Source: Lucinisca nassula | Taxonomy: Eukaryota; Mollusca; Bivalvia; Lucinida; Lucinidae | Direction of reading: 5' to 3' | Assembly (NCBI GenBank): GCA_963580285.1 | Contig: OY757019.1 | Location: forward strand, 64,810,587-64,874,586 | DNA: 64,000 nucleotides | Shown here: piece after piece, positions 10,030 to 19,605 of the stretch | How the letters are laid out: every line of letters starts with the position of its first letter | How positions within the stretch are numbered: position 1 is the stretch's first letter | Translations under genes and position numbers: made by a program | Notes under the pieces: model-generated | The model's input: only the letters and a program-made list of their open reading frames with translations | What the model was told of the DNA's origin: nothing | The model's database searches: none

Positions 10030-10660
10030 ATTTTATCCCTCGACCAATTAGGTTCGGGGGATATTGCAATCAGCCTGGCACCCATCAGTCTGTATGTCCG
10101 TCCGAATGTCCGTCCGTCTGTAGACAAAACCTTGTGGTGGCCTTTATTCCAATACCCTTTGAGATATGATGGTACTTGGCACAATTGTACACACATTTGA
10201 GAAGGTGTTTGATGCGCAAGAATCACAACTCTGGGTGCCATGGTATTTGAGTCATATCCCCTTCCATTATCATATATAGTATGACGACATTGTGATTGCC
10301 ATATCTCCAATATTTATTGAACATAAGGTTGAGAAGGTGTGTCATGCGCAAGAACCAGAACTCTCGATGCCATGGTATTTGAGTTTTCTCCCCATACAAT
10401 AAAAGAGTATGACTACCTTGTGATCACCATATCACCAAATACCCTTTGAGGCATACTGATCGTATTCAGTACAATTGTACACATGAAGTTAAGCGGGCGT
10501 AAAATGCACAAGTCCCACAACTCTTGTTGCCCTGATTTTTAGTTATCTCCCCTGACAATATAATCTTGTAATGGCTTTCAAATATCCTTTGAGATATATA
10601 GATGGTACTTGGTTCAACTGTACACAATGTTAAGAAGGCCTTGACTGATTTGAGTCTCTG
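10030..10660 (+). repeat. Hairpin-CCGT-tandem element 1
   Basis: Starts with a hairpin (ATCCCTCGA...TTCGGGGGAT, about 10034-10063), then a tract rich in GTCCGTCC (10087-10122), then three to four diverged tandem units of about 150-190 bp containing CCTTTGAGATATGATGGTAC, TTGGCACAATTGTACACA, AAGGTGTTTGATGCGCAAGA and ACAACTCTGGGTGCCATGGT. The same order of parts with unrelated sequence occurs at 60730 and 63235. Confidence 0.7.
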
Positions 10661-10934
10661 CTGGATGCCTATGGACTTCTGTAGGAAAAAAATTTTGTTG
10701 TTCCCCTGTTACATATTAGTGTGTTAAGCCATTACAAACGCAACTGAGAGGTTTGGCTGCATTTGGGGCATCAAACAAGAGACAAAATCAAAGCTCAATA
10801 CACATACCTTATTACAACATTATTCCAAAAATCTTGCCAATTTGAAGTATAAATTGATTGAAAAAATTGATCGTTGTGTGCATTTGATGCATAACACACT
10901 ATGAAATTTAACTTCATTTCATTTGCACCCGCTT
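10661..10934. other. No recognisable feature
   Basis: AT-rich; probably includes the 3' flank or terminal region of the Tc1 relic on its right, but no inverted repeat could be matched. Confidence 0.4.
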
Positions 10935-11180
10935 GCACTAATACTGTGTGTGTCCCCCATTAGCAGCAACTACAGCATTACAACGATCCCTCATGGACCG
11001 GATGCGGCGACGACCTTAGGAAGTTGCATTTTCCTTATCCGCTGTTTGAGAAGCCCCGACAGTGCTCTATTGGATTAAGATCAGCCGATAAAGATGGCCA
11101 ATTGTCAAGCATTCTAACGTTAGCAAGAAGTAAGAACCGAGTTGTCTGACGTGCGGTCTAGCGTTGTCGTGTGGAGGTCG
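10935..11180 (-). pseudogene. Tc1-like transposase fragment
   Basis: Read on the minus strand, HDNARPHVRQ supplies the second catalytic aspartate (DNARPH) of a Tc1-type DDE transposase. Further on are DLNPIEH-like sequence (SADLNPIEHCRGF) and IRSMRDRCNAVVAANGGH at the C terminus, in two frames separated by at least one frameshift. The N-terminal two-thirds is missing and no inverted repeats were found. It belongs to a different copy and probably a different subfamily from the relics at 7721 and 18326. Confidence 0.8.
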
Positions 11181-11367
11181 AGGCCATTGACCTTACAACA
11201 TAGTCGAGTATTACATGCAATAGGTCAAGTATGACCCTTGAGCAAATAATCATATATACAAACATTTATAAAGCAACATAAGCATGGCGGACAGTGTAAA
11301 ATGAATCTGAAAGTTACACAATCATATCTGGCAGTGTGTTTGCATATGCTTGACACTAAGTCACTTA

Positions 11368-12290
11368 TATACTCAGAGGCAATAAAAATTATACAGTTTT
11401 TGATTTGGAACACCGGATCTTGAAATGCTGTCTGTAATAAAATATGCCTATGTCCATTTTTCCCAAACGTCTGAGTTTGTAAAACTCCAATTCTTTTCCT
11501 GTTGCAGTCATCTATGATGGAGTTATCGCCCTTAATTGAAAATCAATATTTCCAATAAAATCTCGTGTTGTATATGACATTCAAATCTAGGCACACTGCA
11601 AAAGTCATGCATGAATGTTCCTCGATAAGACCACATCATTACTTAGCCATCTAACACAAGCAAACAGCTTCAAACTCAATTTGAATTTCTGCCTGTTCCG
11701 GATTATCTCCCCTTCAATTAAAATCATAGTGAATTAAATTAATCTTATTCTCAAATCTTGTAAGAGATATTCATTTGAAACTTTCGCATAATTTTGTCTT
11801 GCTCGGCATCTTTGTGCTTACTCCAGAGTAAACCCTCTAAAATTGCTCAATGAAAAGTTAATCACCAATTCAAATCCCATAGAAACATAAGGCATTTAAT
11901 CAAAGGAAGAACGTAAAAGGCGAAAATCCCATTTTGTTGGACAAAAGATGTTGCACTTTACCTTGTGTTTAATTTCAATATGCGATATATTCTTGCTCGT
12001 TTTTGAATCTGTTGCATGAAAAATCATTTATTGAATAACACATATTCGTAACACATGTTTAAAGGGAAGCTACTCAAGACAAAATATTGGATCAGACCCC
12101 TTGTCCCTTTCAAGTGACGCAATTTCATTATCCTTTGATCAATTTTAACGGAAAATGCCGTATAGTATGCGGAAGAGGTTGATCTTATTTATCATGCCTC
12201 ATATGTATGTAGAACGGGAGACATTGGGACGCAAATAGGCATTCTGTAACCTGTATACTTACTTTTGCCTCTCAGTATATATTTCTTTAC
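11368..12290 (+). repeat. Unclassified interspersed repeat, copy 1
   Basis: Colinear with 51958-52900: both begin ATACTCAGAGGCAATAAAAA, share GTTTTTGATTTGGAA, TTTTCCCAAACGTCT, TTCTTTTCCTGTTGCAGTCA and CAAAATATTGGAT, and end near TACTTACTTTTGCCTCTCAG. No long open frame, inverted repeat or known domain is visible. Its edges are defined only by where the two copies stop matching. Confidence 0.8.
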
Positions 12291-12479
12291 AAATATGCTA
12301 CTCACGACAGACTATACATACAGAAATGTTCTGACATAATAGAGAACTAGCCTTTTAAGAAGAATTCTCCTGTCCCTAATGACGTCTAACGGACATGCTA
12401 CAGACAACCCTCTTTATGCTAACATTCGTCACAGCAACAAAACTCGCAATGAAATAATAAAAAGCCCTTCGTAATCTTT

Positions 12480-12943
12480 TCATACTCCTAATTGGGATTC
12501 TTTATAACGACCGAATCTTTATAACGGCACAGTAATAGGGAACAAATATCGTCGATATAACGAAGATTTTTTGTACTTTAATGTCCTTACACAACTGTTT
12601 ATTCTTTTGCTGCTTTTGTACTATACATACTAATTCATCATGTTAAAAAGACCGAGAATTGGAAACTCCCGCAAACTCCACATTATTTCTCCAAATAGCC
12701 GCCCCAAAACACAGGTCGCGGGTACCCGCTAGAACCACGTCGGTGCTGGGGTTATAACGAGCACCCACAACCCACGCCACGAGCGGCAATAAGCAAAATA
12801 TCACAAATCCACTACAAAAAAAAAAAAAAAAAACAACTTCTGGTGATATGATGGACGCCATTTTTGCACATGTGTAATGTAATGTAATGTTACCATGCTC
12901 CTGTTTCATAAAAGATCGAACTATCTGACTGTTAACACAGACA
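12480..12943 (-). other. 3' untranslated region of the minus-strand LINE
   Basis: Follows the LINE stop codon on the minus strand. It contains a poly-A/poly-T run of about 19 at 12814, short GTAAT repeats near 12878, and a stem-loop at 12720-12766 that is conserved in the plus-strand LINE at 44269-44313. The true 3' end is uncertain. Confidence 0.5.
12720..12766 (-). promoter_or_regulatory. Conserved LINE 3' UTR stem-loop (copy in minus LINE)
   Basis: On the minus strand the arms are GGGTGCTCGTTA (12766-12755) and TAGCGGGTACCC (12731-12720). They pair over 12 bases if three G-U wobbles are allowed. The homologous structure at 44269-44313 differs in sequence but keeps the pairing. A role in recognition by the element's own reverse transcriptase is an inference. 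Confidence 0.6.
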
Positions 12944-15930
12944 CTAAACTATAATAATAATGAGACTGAGAGCATGATGCAAAGGATAGGGTAGAGTAGG
13001 GAAAAACTTAATTAGTGTAAAATCGTTACGTTTTTCAAAACACTTAAAAATATATACTGCGAGATTTTGTAATTCTTTTTTATTATTTGACCGTAATAAT
13101 TCAACTGTCTTTTGCATACTTATTCTTCTCAGAAAAAAAGGTTTAATTAACTTTTTTTTTTCGTTGCTATACAGCAAGCACTCAAATAAAAAATGGTATT
13201 CATCTTCTAACTTCTTACATATCATACATTTTCGATCTTCTCTGGGTGTTGGTTGTGGTCTGTTCAATCTACCTGCTTCAATAGCGAGTCTATGAGAAGA
13301 TAACTTTTATTTTGACATTGCTACTCTAAACTTCTTTATTGTTAATAAGGCTGATATTGAAAAGTACAGAAATGTCATGCCAGTTTTGTATGAAATTATC
13401 TTTAAGTCTTTGTCTTAAAATAGATAAAAATGTTTTAATATTTCCTACCCCCTGGGATAACCAAACTTCAAGAAAACCAAGATTAGACAATGTGTTTTTA
13501 ATTAATGCTGCCCAATTTTGTAAGTTTGCACAAATAATTTTCAACCAGTATTTAACTATGCTATATATCCTCTGTGTATAATAATTCGTCCTGCCAAGTT
13601 CGCCGTATATAAAATCATTTTGTGTCGATGTTTTAACACCTAATAATTGTTTACAAAAAAAACATATGCGTTTGCTTGACAAAACCCCCAAACCTCGGAC
13701 CCATAATTAAAAATAGGAGTCACTAGTTTGTCAAAGAGTTCAATCCTATGCCTAACTGTAATGCTTGTAAATCTGTAAAGATAACTGTTTAACTTGAAAA
13801 TTGCTTTAAGTGCCTGTCCGGATAAGGTCTTCTGACAGTCTGCAAAAGACCCGCTAGTTAAAAAGACAATACCTAAATAGGAAATTGTTCTTACAATAGA
13901 TAATTCGCTTTGATTATAATAAAATTTGAGATCTCTTGGTAGAATGCCCCCTCGTCTGAAAACCATGACTTTTGTTTTGAGCGTGTTAACCACTAAACGA
14001 TACCGATTACAGTATTCTGATAATACGTTTAACTCATTTTGAAGTTCGGCGGCTGATTTTGCAAAAAGTATAATATCGTCAGCGTATAATAAAAGAAATA
14101 TCTTTAGAAAACCTACATCTATACCGTCACATCCTTTAAGCTGGAATTCTGCTTCGAGATCATTTACATATATAGCAAAGAGGAAGGGAGAGAGGCATTC
14201 ACCTTGTCGAACACCTAAATTACACTCGAAACCCTTACTAATGATATTATTTAACTTCACATGTTGATACATTAAAATTATTATATTTAATATTTTACCT
14301 CTTACTCCAAGTTTAATTAATTTATACCACATTATATCGCGGACCACATAGTCGAATGCATTTGTAAAGTCTACAAAGGCACAATAAAGTTTTTCTCCTT
14401 TATTTAACAAATGATTAATTATTCCATGTAACACGAAAACATTATCAGTTGTGCTCATGGATGCCCTAAACCCTGCCTGCGCTTCAATATATACAGAATA
14501 TTCTTCAGCCCAATCTGTGAGGCGATTATTAAGTATTCTGGTAAAAACTTTCCCAGTGTACTTAGAAGTGTAATCCCTCTGAAATTGCTAACATCATCTA
14601 AAGACCCTTTTTGTGTAGCGGAACTATGTATCCTTCGGTCCACGACTCAGGAAAGTATTCTAGATCAAATATCTTATTAAAAAGCGTATGCAAATATGAT
14701 ACTAACTCATTACTACCATAGACAAAGAATTCATTAAGAAATTTGTCTGGTCCCCCGCTTTTCCCATTTTTCAGCTGCCTTATTGCTTTGGTTATTTCTT
14801 CTGCTGTAATTGGACAATTTAATTCGTCGAACATGATCTGAATTTCCGATTTTAAAAAATATTCATTAAATGTATAATGTCTTCGTCGGGTTGAAAAAAG
14901 GGTTCATCGGGATTATTTATGGCTTTGAAATAGTTTTCAAAATCTATTGAAGAAAGTTTTTTTATTTTGGTAACACAAAAGAGTCTTTTAATAGTTTCCA
15001 ATACTCTTTTGCATTATTAAATTTTGCTTTAATAAGTTTCAAGCTTTTTTTTTCTTATCTTGTTCAAAGTTAAACTTTCTTACTGCATTTTTATATTCCG
15101 TACGATCTTTAACCCTTTTTTGTCGATTATCGACAGTCCAATTTTTCTAAATTAAAAATAAGAAATGAGTTCCTTTAAGAGCAATGAAAACAATCATAAG
15201 AAAGAAGATGGGTCATACTACGTAGTTTCGGCTAATAAAGCCTCATCAGTGACCCTGTAATGATCCGGCAAAGAAAGCCAGAATAAACATACTGCAAGTT
15301 TATGAATTTCGAATAGGCAGTCGATTCAAAGACTGATATAAATCAAAATGGGGTCCAAATAATTAAAAACCTGTCTAGAATATGAGTCTAAACCAATAAT
15401 TTATTTCCGATTTCTCAGAATATTCACGCTGATCTCAAAGGACCAAAAGTAAAATATAAACTGCACTATGGTTGATGTACGGGGAGACGTTTTACGGCCG
15501 CCACACGGCACAATACCAGCTGCAGTGAAGGCAATTAAAAATAAAAAATGAGTTCATTCAAACAACTATGAAAAATACTTCTTTTTTTCTGAGCATGCAT
15601 TATTGAACGCATAATTATTTTCTTTTTGACAAGGTTTGTTTGCTGTATTTGCAGATGAAGATCTACCAAATAAAGGTGTACACTCCGAGTGCATTAAATC
15701 AGTGAAGGACAAAACAGAGGCATTAATATCATCATCACATGAAGCATTTTGAACTTCATTTGTCAATACAGCAATGCTCTCTTTAAAACTGTCCGATGAT
15801 ATACGTGACTGATATTTTTCTTTATTTTTATTATCCCATTTAAAATAACTAAAAGCCGTATTATCATCGTCATAATTATCATCATCTAGTGTGTGATGTC
15901 TAAATATTGAGGATAATTACCTCCTTTTAT
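12944..15930 (-). pseudogene. APE-type LINE ORF2, degenerate, interrupted by a TDR element
   Basis: Minus-strand reading from 15930 to 12944. A linker (15930-15556) is followed by a TDR element insertion (15150-15555), then more linker (15149-14838). The RT domain begins with ITKAIRQLKNGKSGGPD (about 14790), PESWTEGYIVPLHKKG, NFRGITLLSTLGK (about 14600), then FVDFTNAFD (motif A), GVRQGECLSPFLFAIYVNDL (motif B), LLYADDIILF (motif C, intact YADD), SYLGIVF and NYGSEVWGF (about 13680). The C-terminal part has CKQLLGVKT, SSHRLAIEAGR and a zinc-knuckle-like CMICKKLEDEYHFLFEC (about 13170-13220). At least four frameshifts or stops disable it. The endonuclease is missing (5' truncated). Shared motifs put it in the same clade as the LINE at 35321-44072. 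Confidence 0.88.
15150..15555 (+). mobile_element. TDR element, full copy inside the minus-strand LINE
   Basis: Bounded by near-identical direct repeats AATTAAAAATAAGAAATGAG (15150-15169) and AATTAAAAATAAAAAATGAG (from 15533), with about 360 bp between. The body matches 8912-9274 and, reversed, 35765-36130. It includes ACTACGTAGT and GGGGAGACGTTTTACGGCC. Confidence 0.85.
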
Positions 15931-16029
15931 GTGCATGACCCGAATATCTTTTCCGATCATTGCTTAATTGAATTTTCATTGGTAAAGTGGGAAAGTAATT
16001 CTATATTAACTATACAATAATCTATAAGG
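15931..16029. other. Junction between LINE and Penelope-like relics
   Basis: Short AT-rich stretch. It may hold the missing 5' ends of both retroelements, but nothing can be assigned. Confidence 0.3.
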
Positions 16030-16640
16030 CTGCTACCTTGTCAGAAAGTGTGTGATGCCCTCACCTTTCTACTTGACAATATTTATATTAGATTCGGTAC
16101 TAAGTTATTTAGACAAATTTTGGGCATTCCGATGGGTACGAATTGTGCACCTCTTGTGGCTGATCTATTCTTGTATTGTTATGAAAGAGATTTCATGTTG
16201 TCGCTATCCATTGATAACCAATCTGAAATTATTGAAGCTTTTAGCTCCACTTCTAGATATTTAGATGATTTATTAAATATTGATAACACCTATTTCGATG
16301 GTTTGATCAGTCAGATTTCCACCCTAGAACTTCAGTTAAATAAAGCAAATTATTCTGATACCAAGGATTTTGGATTTACATCTTTCTATTGTACATGGGT
16401 TTGTTTCGTGCAAAATTTATGATAAACGCAATGACTTTGATTTTGAGATTGTAAATTTTCCTTTTTTGGATGATGTTCCTCGTGCGCCATCCTATGGCCT
16501 TTATATTTCGCAATTAATTCGATTTACTAGAGTGTGTAGTCATGTAACTGACTTCAACACTCGTGATTTATTATTAACGGCTTCACTTCTTAATCAGGGT
16601 TATCGGTACCATAAACTACGCAAAGCTTTTTAAAAATTTT
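16030..16640 (+). pseudogene. Penelope-like element reverse transcriptase (partial)
   Basis: Starts in phase at QKVCDALTFLLDNIYIRFGT with no upstream ATG or N-terminal domain, so the copy is 5' truncated. RT motifs are FRQILGIPMGTNCAPLVADL with LFLYCYERDF, and SRYLDDLLNID, which supplies the YxDD catalytic pair (about 16252-16263). A frameshift near 16370 moves the reading to LHLSIVHGFVSCKIYDKRND, FPFLDDVPRAPSYGLYISQL and QGYRYHKLRKAF, which ends in a stop at 16631. Beyond it, further decayed coding (YKKIGYSMDIILQTAC-like, VVNPITVGNFA) continues to about 16920. No GIY-YIG endonuclease is visible. Assignment to Penelope-like elements rests on the GIPMGTNCAP and YLDD motifs; another RT lineage cannot be excluded. 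Confidence 0.7.
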
Positions 16641-17510
16641 ATAGACATTCTGATTTAATTTCAAAATTCAATATTGTACTTAAATCTCTTCTGCAACAAG
16701 GTCTATCGGTCTATATACAAGGTCTATATAACCGAAATTTGACTTTAGCACCCAATTTCGTAAAATCATTCTTCGATATAAAAAGATTGGGTACAGCATG
16801 GATATTATACTTCAGACTGCATGCATGGTAGTTAACCCAATCACGGTTGGCAACTTTGCTTCCTTCTTTCATTGCAAGCCGGTGGGTCAGGCCTCAGATT
16901 CTATGACGGTTCCAGCGTAAAGGCTTATTGAGAATTAGAGAGATCTAATTCAAGGTAATGTTGGTTGGTGCCTGATGCTCTGTCTCTGGTCGGGCCCATC
17001 GGAGTCTAACTGTTGGTTTTCTTTTGCTCCAGCATTTCAGTGGTTTCTTGCTTTCGAATCCTCACCGTTGTCTCACCTCTGTGGTTCTTTGATTATTTGT
17101 GTTCACGGAGATGTTGCACTGATGAGTTAGGAGACCTTCATGCGGACTGAACAAATTATTTGTCTAAATCGCTACGGAAGTAAGGGCGAGGATTGTGGCC
17201 ACGTAAAATCGATTTAAGCCCCCCAGTGGAAATCTTTCCACTGACCGTTCCAAGGCGGCTCTTCTGTGGCGATTTGTTTATGTTGTTGTTTGTTTCTTAC
17301 TGTGTGTATCATTTGTGTCTTGTTATTTTGGATGGCCATATGGCTATTTTGTGGGAAAGTAACTGTCCTTATGGCCTTCCTTTGTCTAGGTTTCCATTAT
17401 GGTCTGGTCGCTTAATGTAAGTGTTTCTTTCCCTTTTGTGTCTTTGATGGGTGTAGTAAATTAATTGTATCGATTCCTGATCTTTGTTTTACTTCTACTT
17501 TTTATACTTG
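16641..17510 (+). mobile_element. Penelope-like element: decayed C-terminal coding and 3' region
   Basis: 16641-16920 is decayed coding in three frames. 16921-17510 is a T-rich tail with AAGGCGGCTCTTCTGTGGCG, GGCTATTTTGTGGGAAAGTA and GTATCGATTCCTGATCTTTG. The same tail occurs reversed at 49344-49797 and forward at 60250-60525, which shows it is the mobile 3' end of a family. The frame at 17193-17420 lies inside this tail and is not a gene. Confidence 0.7.
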
Positions 17511-17514
17511 GTCG

Positions 17515-17865
17515 GTTTCGCCCCGGTGTTTGGTTTGTAGTTTCCGTTGCCGGACTAAAGCGTTGACGGAGATGGCTGTCTGTGCGGTGGGTCGTTACGC
17601 GTGGTGGACCAGGGCGTGGACGATCATCAACGGACCCCGTCTGGACGTAGCGTTGATGAAGCCGAGTTATTGTCGATTTGTTGACGCCAAAGGCTGCGAC
17701 AATATCCTTCAGTTGTCGACCAGCCTCAATTTGCCCAATTGTACGTGCCCGATCAATTTTAGAAAGCCTCATTTCCAGTAAATCCAATGGCTTTTTATGA
17801 ATGTCAGACCGGATAATGTGTTCATGCATAAACCTCGATATTGTAAGCAACTTGATACACATCAA
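17515..17865 (-). pseudogene. Tc1-like transposase N-terminal (paired-like HTH) fragment
   Basis: Minus-strand frame with MRLSKIDRARTIGQIEAGRQ, then LKDIVAAFGVNKSTITRLHQ, YVQTGSVDDRPRPGPPRVTT and HRTDSHLRQRF. This is the N-terminal helix-turn-helix DNA-binding region and GRP(R) hinge of a Tc1-type transposase. It stops around FSPATETTNQTPGRNRP, at the junction with the Penelope-like tail at ~17510, so the catalytic domain is lost. The sequence differs from the neighbour at 18326-19327, so this is a separate copy of another subfamily. Confidence 0.85.
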
Positions 17866-18325
17866 TACATACCAGGTCTAGAGTTGCACGTGCTGGACAC
17901 CAAAACCACTCTGTGTGGGAAAACGGGTTTATTAGGGTGTAAAAGTTACATTTACACTTTACACACAATAGCTGGACGGTCCGTTATTTTCTGGACAGCA
18001 TTATAAGGTTATCATTTTAATGTAAAAATGGGACACCCTTAAAAAAGTTGCGTTTTTAATGGCTTTAGTATACACAAAACACACAATGTTTGAAGTTTAA
18101 TTTTTCAGGACTACAATGAAATATCAATAAAATTTACATACCGGTATTAAGACAATTCATTTACCCATTAAATTTTAAATCAAAATTTATTCAGCGTGAA
18201 CGTATTGAATCATAACCACGTTAACGTACAGGTGGGGTGCACAAATTTGTTTTTCAAAGTCATACTCTAGTGTAAAGTAAAGTTTCCGATCAAATTGTTT
18301 TCAGAAAACACACTTCTTCAAATGT
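17866..18325. other. Intergenic sequence between two Tc1 relics
   Basis: Probably contains the outer ends of both Tc1 copies, but no convincing pair of inverted repeats was found. Nothing else is recognised. Confidence 0.4.
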
Positions 18326-19327
18326 CAGTATCGGTTGTGTCCTCCTTGAGCCCGAATCACAGCGCGACTCAGCCTACCCATGGAATAAACATAACGTCAG
18401 ACAATGCACTGAGGGATAGCCTGCCATTCTTGAATCAGCGCCACTTCCAGTTGTGTAAAAGTCGCTGGTTGCATAGCCCTCGATCGTACTCGTCTGCCAA
18501 GTTCTGCCCACAAATGTTCTAACGGGTTAAGATCAGGACTCAGTGACGGCCACGGTTACAGGTTGACGTTCTGCTGCCGTAAGAAGTCGATGGAAATTCT
18601 TGCAAGATGTGGCCGGGCGTTGTCCTGATGGAACAGCCGCAAACCGTGTTGTGTCATGAAAGGAACAACCAGCGGGGCCAAGATTGTATTGCGGTATGGG
18701 ACTGCATTCAGGCGAACACGAACAACGTGAAGTGGCGTCTTTTGACCGGCGCTGATACCGGCCCACACCATATTTCCACCACCGCCCCATCGGTTGTGCT
18801 CCAAAACGCAACACTGGGCAAACCACTCACCCACTCGTCGGTAGACTCGCTTGTTGCCGTCAGCGAATGACAAGTTAAACTTTCTTTCGTCGGAAAAGAG
18901 AAATTGCCTCCATTGCTGTCTGCACCATCCCCTATGACTGTTGGCCCAGACTAGCCGATTGTGACGATGACGCCCTGTAAGAATGGGCCTCCTGGAGAAC
19001 AGTCCGCTGGCTGCTAGTCGGCTGCGAACCGTTTGTGCGCTAATGCGACGGTTTTGAGTCCCCACGGTGTTCCTGGCTGTCTCCGTCGCTGGCAAAAACC
19101 GACGTACATGCTTCAAATGGATGTACCGGTCCTTGTTGGGCGTTGTCACCGATGGGTGGCCTGATCTGGGAAGGTTCCTCCAACCCTTGTCCCTGTTGAA
19201 AGCGGTTCCAGAGATTGTGTTTTGTCCATTTGCTACAGTTCATAATCCTTGCAACTTGACGGTTCGATGTCCCGGCCTGCAAAAGGCCTATGCCTCGGTT
19301 TCTGTTCGCTAATGACAGCCTTCCCAT
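18326..19327 (-). pseudogene. Tc1-like DD34E transposase, nearly full length but broken
   Basis: The minus-strand start at 19327 (MGRLSLANRNRGIGLLQAGT, ending in SNRQVARIMNCSK) gives the HTH domain. A frameshift near 19140 leads to TPNKDRYIHLKHVRRFLPAT, QTVRSRLAASGL, FSDERKFNL (first catalytic D), GNMVWAGISAGQKT, and FHQDNARPHLARISIDFLRQ (second D). After an in-frame stop (NVNL*PWPS) comes LSPDLNPLEHLWAELGRRVR (catalytic E), QEWQAIPQC and MGRLSRAVIRAQGGHNRY at the C terminus. Exactly 34 residues separate the second D and the E, as in Tc1. All catalytic residues are retained, but one frameshift and two stops inactivate the gene. Length (~330 codons) is normal for the family. Confidence 0.92.
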
Positions 19328-19605
19328 TTTACTCTAACGAAACTTTATGCAGAGAATGTGTTTGTCTAAAGTCCACGACTGTCTACATCAATGGACATTA
19401 AAATCTATCCAACCGTGTAGGCGCACGCGCAATTTTGACATTTTGTACATGTAAGCACTGATGCATAAATCTATAGGTAATAGCCGAATGATTTTGGATT
19501 TGATCGAAAGAAAAAGAGTTGGGGGCCATGCTGAAAATTTTGGATTTGTAGAGATATTAGATTTGAAAATATTCAAAATTAAAAACTGTGAAGTTACTTT
19601 TGGCT
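19328..19605. other. Flank of the Tc1 relic
   Basis: AT-rich. Likely holds the 5' terminal region of the transposon. No TIR partner was identified and no gene is seen. Confidence 0.4.

Noticed and set aside
17193..17420. 75-codon hydrophobic frame resembling a membrane peptide
   Set aside because: Inside the T-rich 3' region of the Penelope-like element; the copies at 49344 and 60250 do not conserve the frame.
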